A stretch of 64,000 nucleotides of DNA from the NCBI GenBank assembly GCA_029207755.1, contig JARCOQ010000005.1, forward strand, positions 45,285,621 through 45,349,620. Direction: 5' to 3'. The notes under the pieces are model-generated. The model had not been told where the DNA came from, ran no database searches, and saw only the letters and a program-made list of their open reading frames with translations. The position numbers were made by a program, and so were the translations under genes. Each line of letters opens with the position of its first letter. The stretch's first letter is position 1. Below are positions 12,614-23,558 of the stretch, piece by piece. Origin of the DNA: Chamaea fasciata. Lineage: Eukaryota; Chordata; Aves; Passeriformes; Sylviidae.

Positions 12614-12638
12614 ACTACAGAACCCACAGTGCATTGCG
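12614..12638 (+). promoter_or_regulatory. ZNF143-like site, plus strand
   Basis: ACTACAGAACCCACAG followed directly by TGCATTGCG. It follows the long ZNF143/THAP11 consensus (ACTACA, three or four free bases, CCCA, then TGCNNTGCG) with one mismatch in the CCCAG core. It points towards the tRNA gene, opposite to the site at 12560-12573. Confidence 0.6.
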
Positions 12639-12751
12639 AGAGAGGAGGGGCTGGTGAGCTGGGAAACATGATTGGCCCAAATTAGCCCTCGCCAGGTTGC
12701 CAGCCATCAAATAGAATGTGGGCTATGCTGAGGAAGTGGTTATCGTACAGT

Positions 12752-12823
12752 TCCTCGTTAGTATAGTGGTAAGTATCCCCGCCTGTCACGCGGGAGACCG
12801 GGGTTCGATTCCCCGACGGGGAG
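12752..12823 (+). tRNA. tRNA-Asp (anticodon GTC)
   Basis: Complete 72-nt nuclear tRNA gene without intron, decoding GAC and GAU. The acceptor stem TCCTCGT (12752-12758) pairs with ACGGGGA (12816-12822), with discriminator G at 12823. The anticodon stem CCCGC/GCGGG flanks loop CTGTCAC, with GTC at 12785-12787. Internal Pol III promoter: A box TAGTATAGTGG at 12759-12769 and B box GGTTCGATTCC at 12802-12812. CCA is absent from the gene, as usual in eukaryotes. All stems are intact, so it should be functional. It is divergent from LTA4H, 276 bp from its start codon. Confidence 0.98.
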
Positions 12824-12831
12824 GTACGATC

Positions 12832-12836
12832 TTTTT
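12832..12836 (+). terminator. Pol III terminator of tRNA-Asp
   Basis: A T5 run starting nine bases after the tRNA 3' end, followed by T6 at 12841-12846 as a possible back-up. Confidence 0.85.
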
Positions 12837-12846
12837 ATGTTTTTTC

Positions 12847-15800
12847 CTAGCTGCCTTTACCCTGGAGGCAAAATCAATTTTTTTGGGAAATCAAAGCTGT
12901 TCCCAGACAGCCGTTGGAAAGGCGTTGCGACTCTGAAACAGGAAGAACAGAGCAAAACCCATCCGAGTCTGGCTGCCTAGGGCTGGGGTTAGCTGCTGCG
13001 TCTCACAAGATCAGCTGCAGAACTGGGAGCAGGCACAGGGAAAGTGTTTTCATGCTTTAATGGTTCAAACAGCTCAACAAAGGGGTTAAACCTTTCAAAA
13101 ACATTCACCCTTTTTCTTAAACCGGGATGGGAAAATCCTAACCCAGCTTTACCTGAGTCAGAAGCGATGGGAAAGGGGACAGGTCAAAGAGGCACAGAAG
13201 AGGGAAGGTGGAAGGTCAGAGGCCATGTCTTGGCTTGCTGACATTTTTGTTCTCCAAGTGAGAACTTCAGACATCGGAAAGCCTCGAGGCTTCACTGGAT
13301 CCTGGCCGGAGCCTGTATGTGCACTAACTAAGAGAAGGTTGCGGAACAGCTGTGAGACTCCAGCATCCTTGTTTGCCTTTGCTTAGTATCACTGAAAATG
13401 CTTTTTTAGGCACCCCCTCTTTTTTAATCCTTTTTCCACAAATTTGTGTATTTACTCATTACACAGTTCAGCACAAAGATACTAAAAGAGATCTCCTCCT
13501 GTGACCTGGGAGGTCAGCAGATGCTGAGCAGTAAATATGATCACCCAAATTTCTCTTTTTCCAAGTCAGCTCCATGGCCAATTGCACATAAAAGCACTAA
13601 GGAATTAGGAGCCAAAGCAAAAGACCAAGACACCTAGCTGTGAGGGATGCAGGATACATGGGCCTGGTGTTCAGAGCAGGAGGCTGGTGAGCCCTGCTCT
13701 GGCCCTGACTTTGTGCATTCAGACAGTTTCAGTAAAACTAATTTGGTGCCCTGAACTGCACTCTGAAAGCAAGTAGTTCTGTATCATGAGCAACCTTGCA
13801 TCAGCCACCCAAGCACCAGCAAGCACTCAAGTGAGAATATACGCAAGAGATTTTCTGTGTTGTAAGAGCTAAGAGTCAACTTGGAAGAAAAGTTTGGCAA
13901 CAGAGGGCCACTACTCTTAACACAGTATTGCTGGAAACCATGGACATGTAATGGCAAATGCAGAATCTAACCCCTGTCACCCTAAGAAATAGGCTTCTGA
14001 AGCGGCACACCTTCAGCCCAAGTGTGCACAGCCAGGGGAGCAGCACAGCAGGAGCTGTGGGGAGCTGAGGGCACAGAGGAATGCTAGGCTTGATGTACTG
14101 TGCAAGACCAAGAGATGGTTTGGATGTGCTTATCCACTGATGGCAAAGCCCATGGGCCTCTCAAGGGCATCCCACTGCCCTAGCCGTCCCATCTCAGTTG
14201 TGAATCTGAGATGGCAATTTGAGAAGCACATGAAGAAGAGGGGATGTGAACACCATCCATAGTGACACCCTGGAGCTTTATATAAACACCTAGACTGGAG
14301 CCACATACCCAGTCAAACTAGGTCAGGACAGAGAAGGAATTTCAGTGAGTCTGTATTATAGAAGGGAGTAGAAAAATAACCATAACATTTTTCCTTTCGT
14401 GATTTCTGAATTTCCTGCCAATCTCACTTCTCTTTCTCAAAACCCACATATATATGTCATCAGAAAATCAACGGAACTTATTTTGCTTAGTAGGCAGTTT
14501 ATTTCAAAACAGAGGCCAGACCATAAAATAAGATGCAAGAACCATTTAGTAGTTCATGCGTGTTGGCATCCAGTCAGGCAATTTAAGCTGTCATAAAACA
14601 ATAAGGGATAAGAAAAGCAATTAATTCAAAACAGAACTCTGCTGACAGTGTTTTTAGTCATAAAAAAAGAGTCCTGTAAGCAATTTCATACCTGCTTAGT
14701 CGTGGTTCTTGTTTTCAGATTTCGCTTTCACAGTGCTCAAGCCACTACCCAAGAGGCAAAGTTTTGCTGTAAACATACAGATTCTAAAGTCCCAGAAAGG
14801 CATTCTCTTTGGTGCATGGGCAAAGGTGAAAGGAAGAGGAACAAGGAGCTCAGGGCACTGAGCAGGGTTTTACAAGATCAGTCTCTCTCCACCTGCAGGG
14901 TACTTTGTTCTCACCTAAGTCATCCAGGTCAGCTCAACCCCTTTCTCTTCTCCTGTGTTACCAAATCCTTCCCACACACACCATGGTGCTGTTGTTCCCC
15001 AGCTGGCAATGTGGAGTCAGGACAGCTGGAATGCCCGTGAGCCCAGACACAGCTCCCCACGTGTTTCAGACCTTCCTGAGAATTCTAATGCAGTTCAGGA
15101 TGGCTCCCTCATGGGCAAAGTCCACAGGAGGCACAAGGTGAGGGATCACTTGGCTGGGAGGCTTCCACAGTTGTTTGCAGAAGCTCAATTTGAGTGAGCA
15201 CTAATGAAATCTGGAGGAGCAAACAATTCAGTATTGATAGTAGAATTCTTGCCCAGGTTTCTTTTTCAAATGCCTCTTTAATTATCCACACACAGCTTTA
15301 GCTTTCATGTCTTTTGATGCTTCTAGTCCTCCCACTTAGCTTGCCATCATGTGTGTGTTTTATTACTGGCAATTTATCACAAGCTCATGGAGAGCCAGTA
15401 TTATGGCTGGTCTGTGGCCAAACCAGCAAGACAAGAGCAGGTTGGAGAGTAAATTACCAGTTCCAGTCTTGCTGAATTCGTAGGCTGGTAGCAAAGCAAC
15501 ACTGTGGGGAGGTGGGGGGCTGGAGTGTCAGCAGAAGCATATTAATGCCATCTTGCTAAAGCATCTGTTCTAAAGTGTGTTCAAGCCTTGTGGACTGTGT
15601 AATTTCATGTATTCTGTCCTCTGAGGGTTGTATTCATATGCGTATTTAACTAAGTGCATTTTATGTGCCCTTAACTCTGCCAAATATTTCAACTAACCTT
15701 TGACAAGGTGATTTTTGAAAAGCAAAATATTGATTGCAAATGCTAAAAAAATACTTTAAGTCATTAGTAATGGTGAAACACAAACTTGGGAGAACTGAGT

Positions 15801-18800
15801 ATCTTGGAAGGTTCATGTTGGTGATTATTCTAAGTCAAGGAAAAGAAGATAGGATCCCTTCTCAAACTTAATAACATATTAATTGCATACCACTTGGAAG
15901 TAAACTAATCAGTAAGTAGGGGGATGAGGTAGAACCGATTAGAAAATGACACTGTAAATGCTCATCAAGGGGTAATAGCAGAAATAGACAATGACAAATT
16001 GTTCACAAGCTTTCTTGCAGGTCAGGACATCCAATGTAAACATGATGAACCATCAATTTAGGAGAATACAAGCCCTTTACTCCGCCTTTGTTCTTCTACA
16101 GACGCTCCCTGTGCTAAACCTTTTGGTTGGTCAGAGAAGAGGGGAATCTCGGCCCCTTAGAAGATGCTGAAACACTTTGCAACAGTAGCTGCTATTTGCT
16201 TCTGATACTTGCACAGGGTGAACCGGAGGATCATGTAAGTAAGATAAGCAATGTAAAAGAATTTAATCTTCATTGGAGAAGTTTTGGCTTGTCATCGTTA
16301 GTATCCACAAACTTTTGGCCCCAAGGACCCCAATTTGCTCTGCAGTCTTCTCTCGCCACTGAGCAGTCTGGCTGCCAGCTGCCCTGGCTAGATCTGTGAT
16401 GGTGCCAGCCTTGGATCAGCTCCTGGGAAAAGAGCTGTGTGAGGGTGACAGCTGGGTTGTGGCTATCCACAGTCTCTTCTGCCAACCCTGCCCTGCTCAC
16501 CATATGCAGGTGCTGTGGGCTGTGCCCATGCTGGTGGCAGCATTGACCCCAGTGCCCCCAAGGAGCAGCCCTTGGCACACTAACAGAGCAGGATGTGGGT
16601 CTGTGAACACAGAATGCCACCAAGGAGCTGGCAATTGAGTCCTTTCATTGAGAATTTCCAAAACCTTTACAGAGGTCTGGGCAGTAAGGTGGTGTATGTT
16701 CCTACAGCTCTACTTGGGTCACTGGAACAACAGTAATATAAACTAAATGGGAAGCTGGCCTGCCTGTGAATTAAAAAATACCCAGGCCACCATGAGACAT
16801 TCACTGCCTGTGCATTGTGGTTTTATGGCTCCTCCAGACTAGCCTGGCATCCTTCCACATTTGCTTACAAGAAGGGTAAATTAGATGTCCACTTTTTCTC
16901 CAGTAGCTCTTAAGACCTTGAACACTTAATACTTGAGCATAATGATGTACAAGGAACTGTTCTGTTTTGTATATGAATGACCATTAATGGATCCAGTTTC
17001 CTGGGACATATAAATGGAAAAGATTTTAAAGAAGTATCTTAGTCGTAGTTTATTCTCCACTTATTTTTTACTCTACTTGAGAATGTCTATTCTATTTCTT
17101 TTATTTTTTTGAGCAAGACAGTTCCTCAGTGCTGTCTTCTTTGTAGAAGTGAACAAACACTTCATAGAGTTCTATCTCTACCCGCCAGATGGTCTGTTAG
17201 ATATAATTTCTGTGTTGCTAGACATGCACACAGATTACTCCACCAGAAAAATTAGCCTCTGCTTTTAGGTTATGTTTTGTAGGATATGTTTAAGCTAGAG
17301 AGATCTGATGCTCAGATTCGCTCATATTATTTCAAAAGGAAAGCATCCAAAAATCAAAATACACATTTGATAACATTAACCTACGAGTTTGGAATACACC
17401 TATTAAGTAACTAACTTTAAAATTTCTACTTGAACTGACTATATTTATATTTCTATATATTTCTATACAGTTATGGCACAATTCCTTTTTATCACTTCAA
17501 GGTGTGCAGTGTGTTTTTTTCTCCAGAGGATGTTATTTAACTGTGCATGGAGATCTGGCAGCCTCGGTGCCATCATGACTGGTTCAAATAGGTTCCTGCC
17601 CTAAACCCAAAAATCTGGATGATGCACAGTTAACTTCTGCTAATTTGATGCTAAATGTCTATTACACCATTTTGCCTATTCAGCATTTTGCTTTGTCTAA
17701 AATTTTTCCTCTGTTAAATATTTTGAAAAACTGTGCATAACAACACTTCCTCTTTCTGGTCATTTTACTTTCATGTAGCAGCAGTGGGTTACAACATCCT
17801 TCTTCATCTGAAAACCCTAAGGCATACAAAAGTTTTTATACAGACAGATTTGTGGTATATGAAGAAATCATCTGTGTTTTACATAGATCTATAGTTGTTA
17901 CTATTTTCACAATCTTCTTAGTCATCAATTTTAAAAACTTCTGCTTCTGGGTGATTGGGTCCTTTCCGTTCCATGCGTACCAAACAAACAAGCTCATACT
18001 AACTATTAAGCATCCAAGGACCTACACTGAAACAGAAGAGATGGTATATATATTTCACACAAAGCATGCTCACTTGAGTAGTTTGTAGATACTCATCTTC
18101 ATGCAGAATAAACTCAATGATCACAAAAAGGATTTTTTTTCCTGTTGTTTAATATCTAAAGCTTTCCAAGAGGAGATTTCATGCTTGTTTACTTAGGATT
18201 CAACTTTGAGAAACCTTTGCTCTGGAGATGAATACAAACTGGCCTCTGGATAAACTTGTGGTATTGTTTTAGAGTTAGGAGTGTTGAAAGAAACTAATTG
18301 TTGATAATTTTGTTAGTTATTATGCTAATAGCTGGTACTGTGCTGTGTTTTGTCTTTAGTATGAGAAGAATATTGATAACACACCAATATTTTAGTTGTT
18401 GCTACGTAATATTTATCCTAAGTGTAGGACTTTTTTGTTTCTCATGGTCTGCCAGTGAGCAGATGCCCCACAATGCAAACCACAAGACAAGGAGGCTACA
18501 CCACTCAGCAGAAGACACAACGTGACAATTTAAGAGCAGTGAATGGCCTACCTGCATGGACACAGTGAAAGAATCCAAAAAGGTGTTAGAAGACCCCAAA
18601 CCAAAAATTACAATTGGATTATAACTGGAAAAATTACAAGGCATGTGATGAACATGGGGGGGTGGGGCGGTCTCCAAAGGCATCCAGCTCAAGCTGATCT
18701 GCTGCTGTACCACTCTATGAAATTGTTTAGTTTTATAAATTCTGATGGCTGATACTCTTCCATGAGAAATCTAGGATCCAGCCCAAAGGAGGAGGAAGTG

Positions 18801-20823
18801 CATTTGAAAATGGGGGATGTGTGAGTGATGAGTTGAAAGGGACACCCATTGCTTATGGAGCTGCTCACTCTGATGGGACTCCAGTCCCAGGAGTTACAAT
18901 CTCAGGTGGTGTGTGCAACTCCTGGAAAGGTGTCAGAGTGCTTGGGCAGTGGCTCCTCGTTTAACAGGAGTGCTATGGAATTGCACCTAGATCTGGTGCT
19001 GACTTTCACCAGCAGATGCACAGAAAGGCATCCAACACCTCCTGCTTCTGCACCAGTCCATGCCATCTGGTCACTGTAACATGCAGCACTTGGGCTGCTT
19101 TTGAGCTCACTGTCAGGCCTACTTCTGTAGATCAGTATCTTGGACTTCCAATAACTAGCCTTGATATTTTTTTTCCCCTAGATTGACTTCTTGGAACCAT
19201 TCTATGATTCTTCAGAGGAACGGTGCAAATAATTATCTGGATGTTTGTCCCTCATATCCATATTCAGAGCAGGAATGCAAACCAGAGCAAAAACACAAGT
19301 AGAAACAAAAGAATTGTGCAGAAAAAATACGTTATTAATCAAAGACTTAATTAAAAAGCAGAATTCTTATACATCTCAATTAAAGGTCTCTTTATTCAAG
19401 AATGGAAGCAGAGAAGAAATATGTACTAAACACCAAGAGGTTCTACTACAATTTTGTAAGAAAAGTTCAGTCACGTGCTCTCCTCTTTTCAGTTAGGGCA
19501 ATAGTCTCTGTAACTTTTGAGGTTGCAGAGGCATCACTTATTTGTTCTGCCTGGTTTACTACAGTCACACCACCTGCAGCATCCTGCTGTTGCTGCAGCA
19601 ACAACCAATGGAAATTTTTGCAAACCATTTGATATTATATTTCTGCCCCTTCTTTTGCATAGACTTAGAGTGTGAGCTGAAGGCTACTCATTAGAGCAAT
19701 GTTTGTATTACCACACAGACATATGTGATGTTGTCAGTCTCTCCAAATTTCAAAAGCTCTGTGTCAGATGCATAAGAATTTCATAATTTTAAGCCTGTAT
19801 TTCCCTCTGTGACTTTTCTGCTAGGTTTTGCCTGGCAGCAGCATTGGCCTCAATTTGTAGAGTTAAAGCTGAAAAATGGAGTTATTCTAAACTACTACTT
19901 AGCAAACTCTGCTTTTTCACAAAAAGCTATGAAAGAAGTTTAATCAGGCAATAATATAGTGGAGAAGACAGAAAAGAAAAAAAGAAAGGAAGTCAAAGAA
20001 TTGTCAAAAGAATCAAAGAAAAATGCTTTCTCCAAAACCACTGAATGATAACGGGAATCTTTATCATTCCTCAGTGAAGCACTGTAAGGGTGTGAACAGC
20101 AACTGCTTGTTTACAGTTTGCTGTCTTCCATTTCTCAAACCCAGGAAAGCCTTTACTTATCCTTATTTCAGTCGCTGGTCAATAAGTACCACTGTTTACT
20201 CTGCATGAGCTGCTCGCTGCAATGCTCTTCATTAGTTGTCTCTGCTTTTTCTTTGCTCTGGATATCTCAGCTTCTTTGCAGAAATACCCACAAAGCCCAC
20301 AGTGTTCTGGCCATGAAGTGGTGTCCCTAAATAGATGTACTAGTAGAGTTCCCCCTTTGTCTGTAGGGGGATGCCCCAAGTAGGAGAACAAATGGAGACC
20401 CTTACCAGAGGCACAGCCAGCTTTTACAACACAGGAAGTAATTTCCATACTTCTTGCATAGCTGGTTTTTGCCATGGATATTTCACAAGGCAGAAGTGTC
20501 TTCCTACTTCTCTCACAATTTATTGCATAACATGGAACATAATATATGAACTGATTAAATATGCTATTCAGGTGAAAGTCTCTCCCCTAAAAACCTGTGA
20601 AACATCCCATAGATCCAGGTTTCCACACATGTGGTGCTCTCACTGGAGGCATTGATCTACCCTTCTTGGCCCACTGTGCATAACCTCAGCCATATGACAT
20701 TGCTACAGCACAATGCCTGCAGCCCTCCCCTTTCTGTGCAGAGAGCTCCAGGCCTGGGAAGCAGGACCTTCTTGGGAAAGGCCTCACACCAAGAGGAAAG
20801 GTCCTGTGCAGGTTTCATTCAGG
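12847..20823. other. Intergenic, no gene recognised
   Basis: About 8 kb between the tRNA gene and the retroviral insertion. Open frames here are short, overlap on both strands and lack any family resemblance or splice-consistent partners. Base composition is mixed, with AT-rich stretches at about 17.0-18.4 kb. No tRNA, LINE end or LTR was recognised. Confidence 0.6.
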
Positions 20824-20828
20824 GCCAT
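20824..20828 (+). repeat. 5' target-site duplication GCCAT
   Basis: GCCAT directly before the TG start of the 5' LTR; repeated at 24251-24255 directly after the CA end of the 3' LTR. Five bases fits the duplication size of ERVL and gamma-type retroviruses, not the six of ERVK. Confidence 0.9.
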
Positions 20829-21497
20829 TGTTGGGGGTTGGGTTTGTTCCTTCTTTCTCTGGGGAATTTTTTCCCCACGGGTTGCCAAGGGGACCGGGTG
20901 TTGGATACTTGAGAGTGCTTGGCTGAAACAAAGAGATGGACAAAAGGTGGAAGGGGGAGATAACGCAGGTAAAAGACACAGCTTGAGGCAGCTGCGTGCT
21001 TTTCTGCTTCCGGCGTTCGGGAGACGCGTGTCGGCCGCTCCTCGAGGATCTCAGCCGCCGCAAAGCACGCCGAGCAGAAGCTGGGCCGCTTTTCTGCCTC
21101 GCCTTCGGCTCCTTCGGCGCTGCTCCTCTTGCTGCAGCGTGACCCTGCACCCCCTGCGCTGCCGGGACATGCTGCCCCTGCCTGCCGGGACACCCTGCCA
21201 TCCCAGCTACCAGCCCGGGACTTTTCCACTGTTCCAGCTTGGTGCTCTGAGGATCCTGCAGGGACACCGAAACCAAACTGCCCTGGGTTTTGTGAAACAA
21301 AGCCCTCAAGGTTCTTGGTACTGTTGTCGTTTGTCATTAATGCTATAGTTGTTTGGTGGGGGGGGAGTTTTTTTTGTGTTTGTTTGCTTTGTATTACATA
21401 CTAGTAAAGAACTGCTATTCCTATTTCCCAAATCTTTGCCAAAGAGCCTCTGATTGTAATTTTACCTAGCAGATAGCTGTCTTCCTAAACCAAGACA
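20829..21497 (+). repeat. 5' LTR (669 bp)
   Basis: Begins TGTTGGGGGTTGG and ends AACCAAGACA, so has TG...CA ends. A CpG-rich middle part lies at about 20990-21230. Near the 3' side is a G8 run, then a variant polyadenylation signal AGTAAA at 21413-21418. Unlike the 3' LTR it has a single CTGCCGGGACAT unit near 21160. Confidence 0.95.
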
Positions 21498-21502
21498 GAT
21501 TT

Positions 21503-21521
21503 TGGCGCCCAAGTGTGGGGC
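21503..21521 (+). other. Primer-binding site, tRNA-Lys type
   Basis: TGGCGCCCAAGTGTGGGGC, five bases after the LTR. It fits the complement of the 3' end of the tRNA-Lys used by many class II retroviruses (TGGCGCCCAA, C, GTGGGGC) except that GT replaces the single C. The primer assignment is inference from the match. Confidence 0.7.
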
Positions 21522-21586
21522 TTGAGGGCACTGAGAAAAGAAAAGGGAAGAGAAATAGCAGTTCTTAACTAACCTAGTACTTTCTT

Positions 21587-22501
21587 TTGTGTGCGTTGGA
21601 TATAAAAACCTCATTAGGCTGCATCATGTGGTCTAACTTAGCCTGGTTTGGGTGGCATGTGGTTGTGGCTGTATTCCTTCCATTTGCAGGCCCTTATCTA
21701 AACATGGGCCCTATAACTAAGGCTACTGTGACTGTCATCCAGTTTATTTTATGGCTTAATAAGGTGAAGAACTCATGGATTTTTAATTTCCTCTGGAAGG
21801 CAGGCACATGGATTCAGGGCTATCGTACACTAACTGTGTGTTTTTGGAGTTACTTTAACAATGGTACCTACTGTGAAGAAATGACACCGGGGGAAGTTTC
21901 TTTTTCCCAACCCTTTACCCATCTCTTTGGGTCTGCCCCACCAGTTTTTGAAGGGTTTAAATCCTCTCTGAATGCTAATGATATCATACAATGGCTGGTG
22001 CTGCTAATATGCGTATTCTGTTTAGCATTCAGAGATAAGAGAAGATTGACCTGGATAACCACCCTGATACCTATCCCACAGAATAGGGATGATACCCCAG
22101 AGCCTGACTCTGCCCCACAGCCTGCCTCAGAAAGGACCCACCCGGATTGGGTTGAGGTTCTGGTAAAAGAGATAGGCCAAATGCTGAAGGAGTACATTTC
22201 CCCAGCTCATGAAAAACCCTCCCCCTGCCCCGAGAAGGCAGAGACTGATGGTGCAGCAGTGGAACCCACAGACGTTACAACTGTCCAGGTTCCAGCTGAA
22301 CCACAAGGGCAGCCACAGCCAGCAGCAGTCGCCCCTGTGGAAACAAGGAAGTGTAAAGTGAAATCGTCAGATCCTGATATTAAGGGTAAGAAAGGAGGGT
22401 CCTCACAGCCCACAGAAGAGCCACAAGTTAAAATCATCACTGAGTCCCTGACATATGAAAGTCCGCCATGTAGATGCCCATGTTCCCAAGAGTCGGGCTA
22501 A
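21587..22501 (+). CDS. Gag-position ORF with membrane-like segments (304 aa)
   Basis: Open frame beginning 65 bp after the primer-binding site, where gag normally starts. Function not recognised. Residues 17-38 are strongly hydrophobic, 46-56 form a shorter hydrophobic stretch, NGT at 92-94 is a possible N-glycosylation site, and 133-148 (IIQWLVLLICVFCLAF) look like a membrane helix followed by RDKRR. Residues 160-290 are rich in Pro, Glu and Lys. No CCHC zinc knuckle or major homology region is visible. A second possible start is Met14 at 21626. The last 16 or so residues read RNase H DNA in another frame and are an artefact of the deletion junction near 22450. It may be a truncated gag or an unrelated membrane protein. 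Confidence 0.6.
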   Translation: MCALDIKTSLGCIMWSNLAWFGWHVVVAVFLPFAGPYLNMGPITKATVTVIQFILWLNKVKNSWIFNFLWKAGTWIQGYRTLTVCFWSYFNNGTYCEEMTPGEVSFSQPFTHLFGSAPPVFEGFKSSLNANDIIQWLVLLICVFCLAFRDKRRLTWITTLIPIPQNRDDTPEPDSAPQPASERTHPDWVEVLVKEIGQMLKEYISPAHEKPSPCPEKAETDGAAVEPTDVTTVQVPAEPQGQPQPAAVAPVETRKCKVKSSDPDIKGKKGGSSQPTEEPQVKIITESLTYESPPCRCPCSQESG

Positions 22502-23447
22502 TGAGGAACACCAAAACAACAAGCAGGTAGATCAGGCTGCCAAGATAGAAGTGTCAAAGATAGATTTAGATTGGCAACACAAGGGAGAGTTGTTCCTAGC
22601 CCGATGGGCCCATGATGCCTCGGGTCATCAGGGCAGAGATGCCACCTATAAGTAAGCCCGAGACCAAGGGGTGAATTTAACCATGGACGGTATTTCTCAG
22701 GTTATCCATGACTGTGAGACATGTGCTGCAATCAAGCAAGCCAAGCGGGTAAAGCCCTTATGGTATGGTGAGCGGTGGTCCAAATATAAATATGGGGAAG
22801 CCTGGCAGATTGACTACATCACCCTTCCCCAAACCCGCCAGGGCAAGCGTTATGTGCTAACCATAGTGGAAGCCACCACTGAATGGTTGGAGACCTACCC
22901 TGTGCCTCATGCTACTGCCCGGAACACCATCCTGGGCCTAGAAAAACAAGTCCTGTGGAGACATGGCACCCCTGAGAGAATCGAGTCGGACAATGGGACT
23001 CATTTCAAGAATAGTCTTATAAGCACCTGGGCTAGAGAACATGGCATTGAGTGGGTGTACCATATTCCTTATCATGCACCAGCGGCCGAGAAAGTTGAAC
23101 GGTGCAATAGCCTGCTTAAAACTACCTTGAAAGCACTGGGTGGAGGAACCTTTAAGAATTGGGATACTAATTTAGCAAAGGCCACCTGGTTGGTGAACAC
23201 TCGAGGTTCCACCAACCGAGCAAGTCCTGCCCAATCTGAGCCCTTGCAAAAGACAGACGGAGATAAGGTTCCAGTGGTACACATGAGAGGTATGCTGGGA
23301 AAAACTGTTTGGATTAATCCTGCCTCCAGCAAAGACAATCCCATCCATGGGGTTGTCTTCGCTCAGGGACCAGGTTGCACCTGGTGGGTGATGCAAAAGG
23401 ATGGAGAGACCCGATGCATACCTCAAGGGGACCTTGTTTTGGGGTGA
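22452..23447 (+). pseudogene. pol fragment: RNase H end plus integrase, one in-frame stop
   Basis: One frame with a single TAA at 22653-22655. The first part carries the end of RNase H (HVDAHVPK and a downstream QVDQAA). The integrase then follows: zinc-binding HDASGH before the stop and CETC after it. The catalytic triad is intact: Asp in WQIDYI, Asp in ESDNGTHF, and Glu in KVERCN exactly 35 residues later (DD35E). The C-terminal domain ends at TGA 23445-23447. Integrase normally inserts the DNA copy into the genome. Here protease, reverse transcriptase and most of RNase H are deleted, and the reading frame differs from that of the upstream ORF. The motif pattern is closest to ERVL integrases, as judged by eye. 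Confidence 0.88.
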
Positions 23448-23534
23448 ACTACCCATGACAATGTGGCTGCATCCATATTTGCATATATATATATGTATTT
23501 TTAATAGTTAAAACTCAATGTAATATGTTTGTAT

Positions 23535-23558
23535 GGGAAAAAAATTCGGGGTGGATAA
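23535..23558 (+). other. Polypurine tract region
   Basis: GGGAAAAAAATTCGGGGTGG then ATAA, directly before the 3' LTR. A mostly purine run at this place serves as primer for plus-strand DNA; here it is interrupted by TTC. Confidence 0.6.

Larger units (their letters stand above)
12030..12680. promoter_or_regulatory. CpG-island promoter of LTA4H, divergent with tRNA-Asp
   Basis: GC- and CpG-dense DNA covering LTA4H exon 1, the start of intron 1 and the gap to the tRNA gene. Seen in it: a GC box GGGCGGGG at 12593-12600, an inverted CCAAT box (ATTGG on plus, 12671-12675) and two ZNF143-like motifs. No TATA box stands at a sensible distance upstream of the ATG, as expected for a housekeeping-type promoter. 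The transcription start is not known from the sequence alone. Confidence 0.8.

Noticed and set aside
11960..12685. 241-codon plus-strand frame across the LTA4H promoter
   Set aside because: Antisense to LTA4H exon 1 in CpG-rich DNA where stop codons are rare; composition is Arg/Gly/Pro-rich with no family match.
12718..12936. 72-codon frame over the tRNA gene
   Set aside because: It covers the tRNA-Asp gene exactly, including stems and Pol III boxes; the tRNA explains the sequence.
20815..21348. Open frames of 160-210 codons in the LTRs on both strands
   Set aside because: They recur in each LTR copy, overlap each other on both strands, and break at the 23-bp and G-run differences; non-coding LTR sequence explains them.
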